This document shows, one piece after another, positions 7,227-12,734 of a stretch of DNA of 12,734 nucleotides. The notes under the pieces were generated by a model, which saw only the letters and a list, made by a program, of their open reading frames with translations, made no database searches and was not told the DNA's origin. The translations under genes were made by a program, and so were the position numbers. The number at the start of each line of letters is the position of its first letter. Positions within the stretch are counted from its first letter, which is position 1. The DNA lies in assembly GCA_946614075.1 (NCBI GenBank), contig CAMOGO010000011.1, positions 1 to 12,734 on the forward strand, written 5' to 3'. The DNA comes from an uncultured Lachnospiraceae bacterium (GTDB taxonomy: Bacteria > Bacillota_A > Clostridia > Lachnospirales > Lachnospiraceae).

Positions 7227-7429
7227 TTGGTATCCCCCTTTTTATTATGTAATTTTGCTGGGTGTAAAAATTCATCCGAAAGCCTGAATCAGACTTGCAT
7301 ATTTGCAGATGTTTTTCAAAACATATCTATCATAAATCATTTGTTCCAAGAGGGCAAGAGGAGTGTTTATGCGGACGGATGTCATTTGAAGGAGTCGAGT
7401 ATACTGTCCCGGCTTATTTTAAACTGTTA

Positions 7430-7461
7430 AGGGCCCCGACTGCATTTGCAGCCGGAGCCCT
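7430..7461 (-). terminator. Hairpin terminator of the flavoprotein gene
   Basis: Two 14-base arms (7430-7443 and 7448-7461) enclose a 4-base loop. Both mismatches seen on the plus strand become G-U wobbles in RNA read from the minus strand, so the structure fits minus-strand transcription. It starts 34 bp past the flavoprotein stop. The downstream T content is weak (TTAACAGTTT). Confidence 0.65.
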
Positions 7462-7494
7462 ATGTAGAGTTCTGAAAGTCAGAATTATGTTTAT

Positions 7495-9372
7495 TTACAG
7501 CTCGTTACTTAGCGTTTCAGCTAAGACAAATCCGCCATGGACTGCCATACTGAATCCTTCGCCGTAAGTTGCTCCGTCATGCTCTTCTGGTGAGGCTCCC
7601 GTATCTCCTGCGACATAAAGTCCTGGAATAATACTTCCGTCCTCGCCATTCAATACATGCCCTACTGGATCAGCGCTAATTCCGCCAGTTGTCAAATAGA
7701 AGTTTGGATCGATACGATAAGCCCATATTTCGCCGCTTGTCTCAATATAAGGTGCCGAATAACCCCACTCATCTGCCTCGCCCTTGATCGCATATTCATT
7801 GTTGGAATCCAGAGTTGAAGCAAGGTTTTCGAGATTCAGTTCTTCTGCGCAGGCTGCCACACTGTCGAAACGGAATGCATCCATTTCTCTTTCATACAAT
7901 GCTTTATAACCATCAAATCCTTGCCCCATATAATGGCGCGTCTGCTGCGCTCCGGCGGCATCTGTAATCCAGTAAAACGTATCTTCGTTTTCCGGATCCA
8001 CTTTAATTTCAGCCATTGTCTGGTGATTATGGAAGTTTGGATTACAAATCTTGTTACCTTTTACATTCACCATAATTCCGGGTGTGTTATAGGTAATAAA
8101 GGCCAATTCAAACTTTGAATAGTAAGCAGCAGGATAAGCTGGAAGGTCCCTTCCCATACATACCAGTCCGGCACCGGCTTCAACCGCCATTTGAATCACT
8201 TCACCGGTAGAACCGCTGTTGCAGTTGAAAAACTGACCTGCATATTGCGGATAGTATTCCGCAATCATCGTTGCGTTTCTGGCAAATCCACCCGCACAAA
8301 GAGCAACTGCTTTTGCATTAACCGTATAGCTGACAGAACCTTCATCCGCGTCGAATGTTTTCGCTGTCACTCCGGTATATCTGCCGTTCTCATCCGCAAC
8401 CAAGCTATCTACCTGGGCATTATAGATAATTTCACAATTTTCCTTAAGATTGATGTAATTAGCCAGATGCATTGCAGCATAACCTGCGCCGCCTTCATAA
8501 ATACCAGGAGCCAGGACAGCAGAGCTTCCGGTGATTCCGCCTTCATAGGATCCGATCGGCATAAATCCCACACCGATACTGTTCAGCCAGTCACAGCACT
8601 TTCCGGAAACTTCAAAGCGTGCGGTCATATATGGAGCAGCCTTGTCAAATTCATCAAATTCATCTCTAATTTTCGATTTCCAGTAAGTCAATGTCGTTTC
8701 AAGCGATAAAGGAGAGCCTGCTTCTGCAAGACGTTCACTTTCAGCGGCCACCAAAGAGCTATATGTCATTGGCATTGTTCCGCCTGGAATATCCTTCTTT
8801 TCAAGGACAATGACGCTGTATCCGTTATATGCAAGACGTGCAGCCGTAATCAATCCGGATGCACCTGCTCCAACTACGACTACATCACAGTCTTTAGTAA
8901 CGGTTTCATTTTCGACTACACGCTTGATGGGAGCGGAGAAGTCATCTACGTTATAGCCTGAAATCTCAATTGCTTCTTTTACCGCGGATTTGATCGCCAT
9001 AGATGTAATAGAACATCCTCTGACATTTGGTACGTCGATGCTTTGATTTTCTAAGATCATTGCCGGAATACGTGCACATGCAAAGTTTCCGATTCCCATT
9101 GTTTCTTCGTGGTTCAAAACCTTACATTCAACAATCTTACCTTCACGAAGAACTGTGCTTACATAGATCCAGTTTTCATGTCCCATTACCTTGGTAAGAT
9201 AACGGCCATCTGTTGGTTCTGTGTTTTTCGTTGTCTCTTCCGATGCACTTCCAGCATTCTCAGCTAATGCCCTTGTACCATCTCCAAAGACTCCTGCTGT
9301 AGCAATGCCTACAGCCCCAACTGCTGCACCCTTCAAAAAGTCACGTCTGGTCATACTTCCTGCTTTTCTCAT
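7495..9372 (-). CDS. Tat-exported FMN-binding/FAD-dependent reductase (fumarate-reductase-like)
   Basis: The 625-residue protein has a twin-arginine signal (TRRDFLKGAAVGAVG, 8-22). An FMN_bind-like domain follows at about 55-145, then an FAD_binding_2/fumarate reductase-type domain with the dinucleotide fold VVVVGAGASGLITAARLAYN (164-183) and the C-terminal FAD block IIPGLYVAGDTGASPEEHDG (581-600). This architecture is known for exported reductases that use organic acceptors such as fumarate, urocanate or cinnamate-like compounds in anaerobic respiration. The usual FMN attachment motif S-G-A-T appears as R-G-C-S (118-121). The substrate-binding H-x-T-M-G-G and R-L-G-G motifs read YLTTGG (559-564) and GATYGEGFS (600-608). 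A different substrate is therefore likely, and it is not identified. ATG at 9372 has AGGGAGGT six bases upstream. The gene is divergent from a LysR regulator, and no electron-transfer partner or ApbE gene is in the window. Confidence 0.85.
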   Translation of the reverse strand: MRKAGSMTRRDFLKGAAVGAVGIATAGVFGDGTRALAENAGSASEETTKNTEPTDGRYLTKVMGHENWIYVSTVLREGKIVECKVLNHEETMGIGNFACARIPAMILENQSIDVPNVRGCSITSMAIKSAVKEAIEISGYNVDDFSAPIKRVVENETVTKDCDVVVVGAGASGLITAARLAYNGYSVIVLEKKDIPGGTMPMTYSSLVAAESERLAEAGSPLSLETTLTYWKSKIRDEFDEFDKAAPYMTARFEVSGKCCDWLNSIGVGFMPIGSYEGGITGSSAVLAPGIYEGGAGYAAMHLANYINLKENCEIIYNAQVDSLVADENGRYTGVTAKTFDADEGSVSYTVNAKAVALCAGGFARNATMIAEYYPQYAGQFFNCNSGSTGEVIQMAVEAGAGLVCMGRDLPAYPAAYYSKFELAFITYNTPGIMVNVKGNKICNPNFHNHQTMAEIKVDPENEDTFYWITDAAGAQQTRHYMGQGFDGYKALYEREMDAFRFDSVAACAEELNLENLASTLDSNNEYAIKGEADEWGYSAPYIETSGEIWAYRIDPNFYLTTGGISADPVGHVLNGEDGSIIPGLYVAGDTGASPEEHDGATYGEGFSMAVHGGFVLAETLSNEL

Positions 9373-9404
9373 GGAAATACCTCCCTTTCAGAATTGATAT
9401 CTCC

Positions 9405-9433
9405 ATTATACCAGGAATAAAACTATTGGTTAT
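9405..9433 (-). promoter_or_regulatory. Promoter of the flavoprotein gene
   Basis: On the minus strand a perfect TATAAT (9410-9405) lies 32 bp from the start codon. Seventeen bases upstream the -35 position reads ATAACC (9433-9428), a poor match. A strong -10 with a weak -35 fits an activator-dependent promoter under the divergent LysR regulator. One copy of ATTGGTTAT (9425-9433) overlaps this -35. Confidence 0.65.
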
Positions 9434-9467
9434 TCAAAAGCGGCATTGGTTATAAAGATTCTTTATA
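9425..9467. promoter_or_regulatory. Probable LysR-type operator region
   Basis: TATAAAGA-T-TCTTTATA (9451-9467) is a perfect 8-bp inverted repeat around one base and contains the LysR-type T-N11-A pattern (9453-9465). Direct repeats ATTGGTTAT sit at 9425-9433 and 9445-9453, 20 bp apart (about two helical turns). The dyad centre is about 60 bp upstream of the predicted flavoprotein transcription start, the usual place for a LysR recognition site. The proximal direct repeat covers the -35, the usual activation site. Confidence 0.65.
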
Positions 9468-9474
9468 GTTGTTC

Positions 9475-9503
9475 TTGAATATATTTTTCATTTCTGCTAG
9501 ACT
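9475..9503 (+). promoter_or_regulatory. Promoter of the LysR regulator gene
   Basis: TTGAAT (9475-9480), 17 bases, then TAGACT (9498-9503). The boxes are directly next to the dyad at 9451-9467, so the regulator could control its own expression from the same site. About 70 bp separate the -10 from the start codon. Confidence 0.55.
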
Positions 9504-9573
9504 AATTCAACAGCAAATACTCCATCTTGTTTGATGTTGATTGAACAGACATCTTTTTCTTTAGAGGTGAGCC

Positions 9574-10470
9574 ATGACATTCATCCAGATACAAAGTTTT
9601 CTAGCGGTAGCACAGTATCTCAATTTCTCCAAGGCTGCCGAGGCAATTCATACCAGTCAGCCTGCCATATCTTACCAAATTAGAATGTTGGAAAAGGAAC
9701 TAGGCACGAAACTGCTGGACCGAAACAGTCACAGTGTTCAACTGACGAAAAGCGGTTATTACCTATATCACGAAATCCAGGAGCCCTTTCATCAGTGCCA
9801 GGCTGTTATCTCAAATGTAATGAGTGACGGGAATCGCTGGACTCCTCTTCGTGTCAGCTGCAACGAAGTTTATGGCATGGGTTTTATCCGTCAGGTTTTT
9901 CCGAAATTGCTTGCACTTCAGGAGGACGCGGTGTTAGATTTTACCATTTGCACTCCCCGGGTATTTCAGCCGCTTTTGGAAAGGAAAATAGATATAGGGT
10001 TCATACTTTATCAAGAAACTTCTGTCATTCCGGATGATATCGCGATACAAACTATCTGCCCTTACAGTCTTTATCTTCTTACAGCCCCCGGCAGTCCCTT
10101 ATCATCTAAAAGCTGTATTTCTGAAGAGGAGCTAAAAGAGTTGAATGTGATATTCCCGAACCTGGACAACCAATATCGTCCATATTGGCTGAAGGAACGT
10201 TACGAAATGGACATTCAGGCTCCCAAAACCTACTCAACTCTGGAGGAGGCACTTCTATATGCGCAAAACAGCTCGAATCCGGTTTACCTTCCTGGAACCG
10301 AAGACACTTTCTATCCTGGTATCGTCCGTATTCCGATTTCTTATCCGGGCTCTTTTTTTCTGGCTATGGTATGGCGTAAATCAGACAGAAATCGGGAGAT
10401 GAAAATCTTTTTAAAGGCTGTACAGCAATCATTAAAAGAGATGAGCTCATTAAATACGAGCGGCAAGTAA
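9574..10470 (+). CDS. LysR-family transcriptional regulator
   Basis: The 298-residue protein has standard LysR length. The N-terminal winged helix-turn-helix is clear: FLAVAQYLNFSKAAEAIHTS then QPAISYQIRMLEKELGTKLL, followed by DRNSHSVQLTKSGYYLY (residues about 9-65). The rest (about 90-290) is a periplasmic-binding-protein-like effector domain. The ATG at 9574 has AGAGGTGA just upstream. It is divergent from the exported FMN/FAD reductase with a shared 200-bp control region. By the usual LysR arrangement it should activate that gene when the reductase substrate or a product is bound. The effector cannot be read from the sequence. Like the reductase gene, it is more AT-rich than the flanking genes. 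No convincing terminator follows; only a 6-bp AT-rich stem at 10510-10523 before a T run was seen. Confidence 0.92.
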   Translation: MTFIQIQSFLAVAQYLNFSKAAEAIHTSQPAISYQIRMLEKELGTKLLDRNSHSVQLTKSGYYLYHEIQEPFHQCQAVISNVMSDGNRWTPLRVSCNEVYGMGFIRQVFPKLLALQEDAVLDFTICTPRVFQPLLERKIDIGFILYQETSVIPDDIAIQTICPYSLYLLTAPGSPLSSKSCISEEELKELNVIFPNLDNQYRPYWLKERYEMDIQAPKTYSTLEEALLYAQNSSNPVYLPGTEDTFYPGIVRIPISYPGSFFLAMVWRKSDRNREMKIFLKAVQQSLKEMSSLNTSGK

Positions 10471-10588
10471 GAACAGGTACGCCCTAGCTATTTACGCTTC
10501 CTCACTCCGATTTTCTGGAAAATGTTACAACTTTTTTACGAAAAAATTTCGATTCGGCGATTTGCATATATCTTTTGTTACAATTCTG

Positions 10589-10597
10589 TGGTAAGAT
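10589..10597 (+). promoter_or_regulatory. Extended -10 promoter of the SH3b/3D protein gene
   Basis: TG-G-TAAGAT (10589-10597) fits an extended -10 box. No good -35 lies 16-18 bp upstream. Transcription would start near 10604, giving a leader of about 97 nt. Confidence 0.4.
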
Positions 10598-10625
10598 ACC
10601 CTTGCTCGTGAAAAATATGGGCTTA

Positions 10626-10683
10626 TGTCCGGGATGGGACAGGAGATAAATGCAGGAGCTGATGCCCTGATGTTTTGACAGGG
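10626..10683 (+). other. Structured 5' leader of the SH3b/3D protein gene
   Basis: Two short hairpins are visible: TGTCC (10626-10630) with GGACA (10637-10641), and CCCTG (10665-10669) with CAGGG (10679-10683). The second ends two bases before the AAGGAG ribosome binding site and could affect access to it. The consensus features I remember for c-di-AMP and c-di-GMP riboswitches were not found, so no riboswitch class is claimed. Confidence 0.3.
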
Positions 10684-10700
10684 ATAAGGAGTGATAGCAT

Positions 10701-11936
10701 ATGGATCAGAGAAATAATCGCAGACAGGCGCATAGACGTGGCCCGGCCACCAGAAGATCGTCTGTACAGAATGTAAATGCAGAGCGGGCTAAGGCCCCGA
10801 TGCCGGCTGTTTTCAAGGCTGCTCTGGCAGTAGCCATGGTTGGCGTGATGGGTGCGGCAGCGTTCGCGATGCGCGGCACGATCACAAATGCGGCGCTGTT
10901 TGTAGCTGGAAATGTAAAGGAAGATAATGTCGAGCTGAAGAGAGAGGCAGCGGATACCGATCTGGTTGCGGAGCGGATTTCCGCAGACACGGCTGCCGGA
11001 ACCTCAGCGTCACGTCCGGGAGCACCTTTGGCTGGTATCGCTCTTCTGATGGGAGATGCGGACAGCGTCCTGGCGACCGGCGAGGAGACGACCGCCGAGG
11101 TCAGCACGGCTGATACGGCAGATGCAGTGGCTTCCGTCAATGAGGAAGTGGACTCTATTGCCGCTGAGGCGGTGTCGGAGGCAGTGTCTGATGAGACAGA
11201 GGCAGCGGCGGAAGCAGCAGAGGAGACGGTAGAGGCTGTCGAGACCGAGCCTGAGGTGGAGACCTACGAGGAGACGGAGGCGCCTACGACCGCAGCACCG
11301 ACGACCGAGGCAGAGACTGAGCCGCCGGTACAGTGGTGGGATACTTACGAGTACATGTTTGCGGAGACCATCCTGACGGTCCGTGAGGGCCCGGGAACCT
11401 GGTACGACGCAGTTGACTACCTGGCGATGGCTGACGATGTGTACGTTCTGGCACAGTCGGATGACGGCTGGAGCAAGGTCAGCTATGGAGATATCACCGG
11501 TTACGTAGCGTCAGCTTATCTGACCTACGAGCAGCCTGAGCTTCCCACGGAGCCTGAGCCGGAAACGACAGCTTATGTCGCTCCGGAGCCGGTTTACGAG
11601 GAGCCTACGACGACAGCAGCACCTGTTGTCTACAGCTGGGATGGCGGCATCCTGACCCCCAGCAAGGGTGTCAATGCAGGCCCTTCCGGCACAGAGACCT
11701 ATTACAACTGGGATATGACCATCCCGGTACAGGTTCTGCGCCAGCGCGGCTATGTCGGTGAGGTCTGGGTACGCTCCGATGGCTGCAAGATGTTCGGCGA
11801 CTACATCATGTGCGCTGCTCATTATGAGATTTACCCGTACGGCTCGCTGGTTGAGAGCTCGCTGGGAACCTGTATCGTCTGCGATACCGGTAATTACCCT
11901 GAGCTTTATTGGCTGGATATCGCCGTAACCTGGTAG
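10701..11936 (+). CDS. Membrane-anchored SH3b and 3D-domain cell-envelope protein
   Basis: The protein has 411 residues. A basic, Arg-rich cytoplasmic head (1-33) is followed by one hydrophobic segment (about 35-57, FKAALAVAMVGVMGAAAFAM), so the N-terminus is probably inside and the rest outside. Residues about 125-208 form a long Glu/Ala/Thr linker ending in TEAPTTAAPTTEAETEPP, typical of wall-spanning regions. A bacterial SH3 domain (224-276) contains LTVREGPGTWYDAVDYL and GWSKVSYGDITGYVASAYL. A second Pro/Glu/Thr linker leads to a C-terminal 3D-like double-psi barrel (314-411) with GVNAGPSGTETYYN, RSDGCKMFGDYIMCAA, GTCIVCDTG and LDIAVTW; Asp360, Asp367, Asp395 and Asp406 are candidate conserved acids. 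3D domains occur in cell-wall lytic proteins. The ATG at 10701 follows AAGGAG. Monocistronic with its own terminator. Confidence 0.85.
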   Translation: MDQRNNRRQAHRRGPATRRSSVQNVNAERAKAPMPAVFKAALAVAMVGVMGAAAFAMRGTITNAALFVAGNVKEDNVELKREAADTDLVAERISADTAAGTSASRPGAPLAGIALLMGDADSVLATGEETTAEVSTADTADAVASVNEEVDSIAAEAVSEAVSDETEAAAEAAEETVEAVETEPEVETYEETEAPTTAAPTTEAETEPPVQWWDTYEYMFAETILTVREGPGTWYDAVDYLAMADDVYVLAQSDDGWSKVSYGDITGYVASAYLTYEQPELPTEPEPETTAYVAPEPVYEEPTTTAAPVVYSWDGGILTPSKGVNAGPSGTETYYNWDMTIPVQVLRQRGYVGEVWVRSDGCKMFGDYIMCAAHYEIYPYGSLVESSLGTCIVCDTGNYPELYWLDIAVTW

Positions 11937-11975
11937 GAATAGGATCGGGTAAGTTACAATTTTAGAAAGCATACG

Positions 11976-12008
11976 AAAAGCCAAGGCGGAAAAAGCCTTG
12001 GCTTTTTT
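11976..12008 (+). terminator. Rho-independent terminator of the SH3b/3D protein gene
   Basis: AAAAGCCAAGGC (11976-11987), a 7-base loop, then its complement (11995-12006) running into TTTTTT. It begins 40 bp past the stop codon. Confidence 0.92.
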
Positions 12009-12034
12009 CATGCGCACGGCTGCCTCAAGGAAAG

Positions 12035-12105
12035 TGTTGCCTTACGGCAACAGGCGGCCGGCGCGGCGAGCAGGAGTCGGGCAGGCCGACTCCTACTTGG
12101 TTTTT
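12035..12105 (+). other. Two GC-rich hairpins followed by a T run
   Basis: TGTTGCC-ttac-GGCAACA (12035-12052) and AGGAGTCGG-gcagg-CCGACTCCT (12072-12094) are perfect stems. The second is followed by TTGGTTTTT. This GC-rich block stands out against the AT-rich DNA on its right. It could be a second terminator, the end of a small RNA, or part of a repeat element. No promoter for an RNA was identified. Confidence 0.4.
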
Positions 12106-12120
12106 GCAAAGGCCAGGGCA

Positions 12121-12167
12121 GCAAGACAGAGAACCGTCCCCTGTCTTGTCCCCTGTCTTAGTCTTGC
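12121..12167. repeat. REP-like interspersed repeat with nested inverted repeats
   Basis: GCAAGAC (12121-12127) and GTCTTGC (12161-12167) are outer inverted arms. Inside, CAAGACAG (12122-12129) pairs with CTGTCTTG (12141-12148), and CCCCTGTCTT occurs twice. The core GAACCGTCCCCTGTCTTG resembles short repeats that I recall from many Clostridia, often linked to REP-associated Y1 transposases. No transposase is present here. The assignment is from memory. Confidence 0.45.
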
Positions 12168-12230
12168 ACAAAAATAAAAAACGAGAATTGTATAAAATGT
12201 TTAAATAATATCGACAATCATGAAACTGTA

Positions 12231-12259
12231 TTGTGCGAAATCGCCAAATATGTTATGCT
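12231..12259 (+). promoter_or_regulatory. Promoter of the GH3-type gene
   Basis: TTGTGC (12231-12236), 17 bases, then TATGCT (12254-12259), with a TG one base before the -10 (extended -10). It leaves a leader of about 50 nt before the start at 12314. Confidence 0.5.
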
Positions 12260-12313
12260 TCTCCTGTAACTAATCACCATGCTTTTCATCGCAAGAGAAA
12301 AGGAGGACTGCAC

Positions 12314-12734
12314 ATGAAGAAATGGTTAGCTGCGGCATTGGCTGCCGCAATGACTATCACCCTGGCGGTACCGGCGTTCGCTTACAATGAGATCGCCCCG
12401 GAAACGCCGCCCGCATCAAATCCGGATGCTTCTTTCTATGAAACGGTAGAAGCTATCGAACCGGAAGAACTGGGATCCGGCGAGGTCAAATGGGCTTCCG
12501 AAGAGACGCCCGACGGCTGGATCAAGGTTACAAATGAGGGAGGAACGACCCTCGGTTACGATCCGGAATCCGGTGTCATGCTGCTCCAGGTAGATGGCTT
12601 TGCTTTCAAGGACCTGGACAAGGATGGCAAGCTGGATGGCTATGAGGACTGGAGAAATGATGCGGATACCCGTGCAAAGGATCTGGCCTCGCAGATGAGC
12701 GGCTATGAGATGGCTCCTTTGACGACTCATGGCG
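12314..12734 (+). CDS. Secreted glycoside hydrolase family 3-type protein, 5' part
   Basis: The frame is open to the window end, so only the first 140 residues are visible. MKKWLAAALAAAMTITLAVP then AFA gives a clear Sec signal peptide, with cleavage likely after residue 23. The stretch KDLDKDGKLDGYEDW (99-113), followed by R-N-D-A-D-T-R-A-K-D-L-A-S-Q-M (114-128), closely resembles the start of the GH3 beta-glucosidase/beta-xylosidase domain in gut Clostridia, where F-K-D-x-N-x-N-G-x-L-D-x-Y-E-D-W precedes helix R-V-x-D-L-L-S-x-M. The Asp-rich loop also looks like an EF-hand-type calcium site. The ATG at 12314 has AGGAGG eight bases upstream. The catalytic residues lie beyond the window, so activity and sugar specificity cannot be judged. 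Confidence 0.75.
   Translation, partial: MKKWLAAALAAAMTITLAVPAFAYNEIAPETPPASNPDASFYETVEAIEPEELGSGEVKWASEETPDGWIKVTNEGGTTLGYDPESGVMLLQVDGFAFKDLDKDGKLDGYEDWRNDADTRAKDLASQMSGYEMAPLTTHG

Noticed and set aside
5361..7430. A 689-codon open frame on the plus strand across the whole pepF gene
   Set aside because: It is the exact antisense of a well-supported peptidase gene, has no family-like motifs and no ribosome site, and is rich in Val, Leu, Asp and Arg as expected from a GC-rich shadow frame.
7295..7567. A 90-codon plus-strand frame between pepF and the flavoprotein gene
   Set aside because: It has no ribosome site, crosses the minus-strand terminator hairpin and overlaps the 3' end of the flavoprotein gene antisense.
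10510..10550. Possible terminator after the LysR gene (ATTTTC-tg-GAAAAT, then CGAAA-AAA-TTTCG)
   Set aside because: The stems are only five or six AT-rich base pairs with loops of two or three bases; too weak to call.
12019..12030. GCTGCCTCAAGG matches the reverse complement of 1501-1512 near the first terminator
   Set aside because: A single 12-base match within a 12.7-kb window is expected by chance, and there is no extension on either side.
12416..12730. A 104-codon minus-strand frame at the window end
   Set aside because: It is antisense to the signal-peptide-bearing GH3-type gene, which has a promoter, ribosome site and family motif.

Overview
The window looks like a chromosomal segment of a gut-type anaerobic Firmicute, most likely a Lachnospiraceae/Clostridia member. 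This is inferred from the gene families present: a clostripain-like C11 peptidase, a PepF oligopeptidase, an SH3b plus 3D-domain envelope protein, a secreted GH3 enzyme and a Tat-exported FMN/FAD reductase. Strong AGGAGG-type ribosome binding sites and the moderately GC-rich backbone fit this. No rRNA, tRNA, transposase gene, phage gene or CRISPR array was seen.

Layout. 1-1438 (+): the 3' part of a clostripain-family peptidase, closed by a strong terminator. 1527-2410: almost 900 bp of non-coding hairpin repeats in two sequence families that share an exact 53-bp period. 2430-3956 (-): an ADP-ribosylglycohydrolase interrupted by a 25-residue tandem-repeat insert. 4094-4267 (-): a short headless remnant that resembles the end of a membrane transporter. 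4318-4875 (+): pyroglutamyl-peptidase I. 4925-5300: a third, more diverged hairpin-repeat family with a period of about 73 bp. 5421-7226 (-): oligoendopeptidase F. 7495-9372 (-): a Tat-exported FMN-binding/FAD-dependent reductase, divergent from a LysR-type regulator (9574-10470, +). The 200-bp control region between these two carries a perfect T-N11-A dyad and paired direct repeats. 10701-11936 (+): a membrane-anchored SH3b/3D-domain envelope protein behind a structured leader. 12019-12170: hairpins and a REP-like repeat. 12314 to the window end (+): the start of a secreted GH3-type glycosidase.

How the genes fit together. Three genes serve peptide use (C11 peptidase, Pcp, PepF), although they are independent transcription units rather than an operon. 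The flavoprotein/LysR pair looks like a self-contained, substrate-induced respiratory-reductase module. It is visibly more AT-rich than its surroundings and may have been acquired.

The most unusual content is the hairpin repeats: three unrelated-sequence families built on one plan (inverted-repeat arm, 15-22 nt loop, second arm, spacer). They lie in two intergenic gaps between converging genes. Next in interest are the divergent active-site motifs of the flavoprotein and the expanding insert in the ADP-ribosylglycohydrolase.
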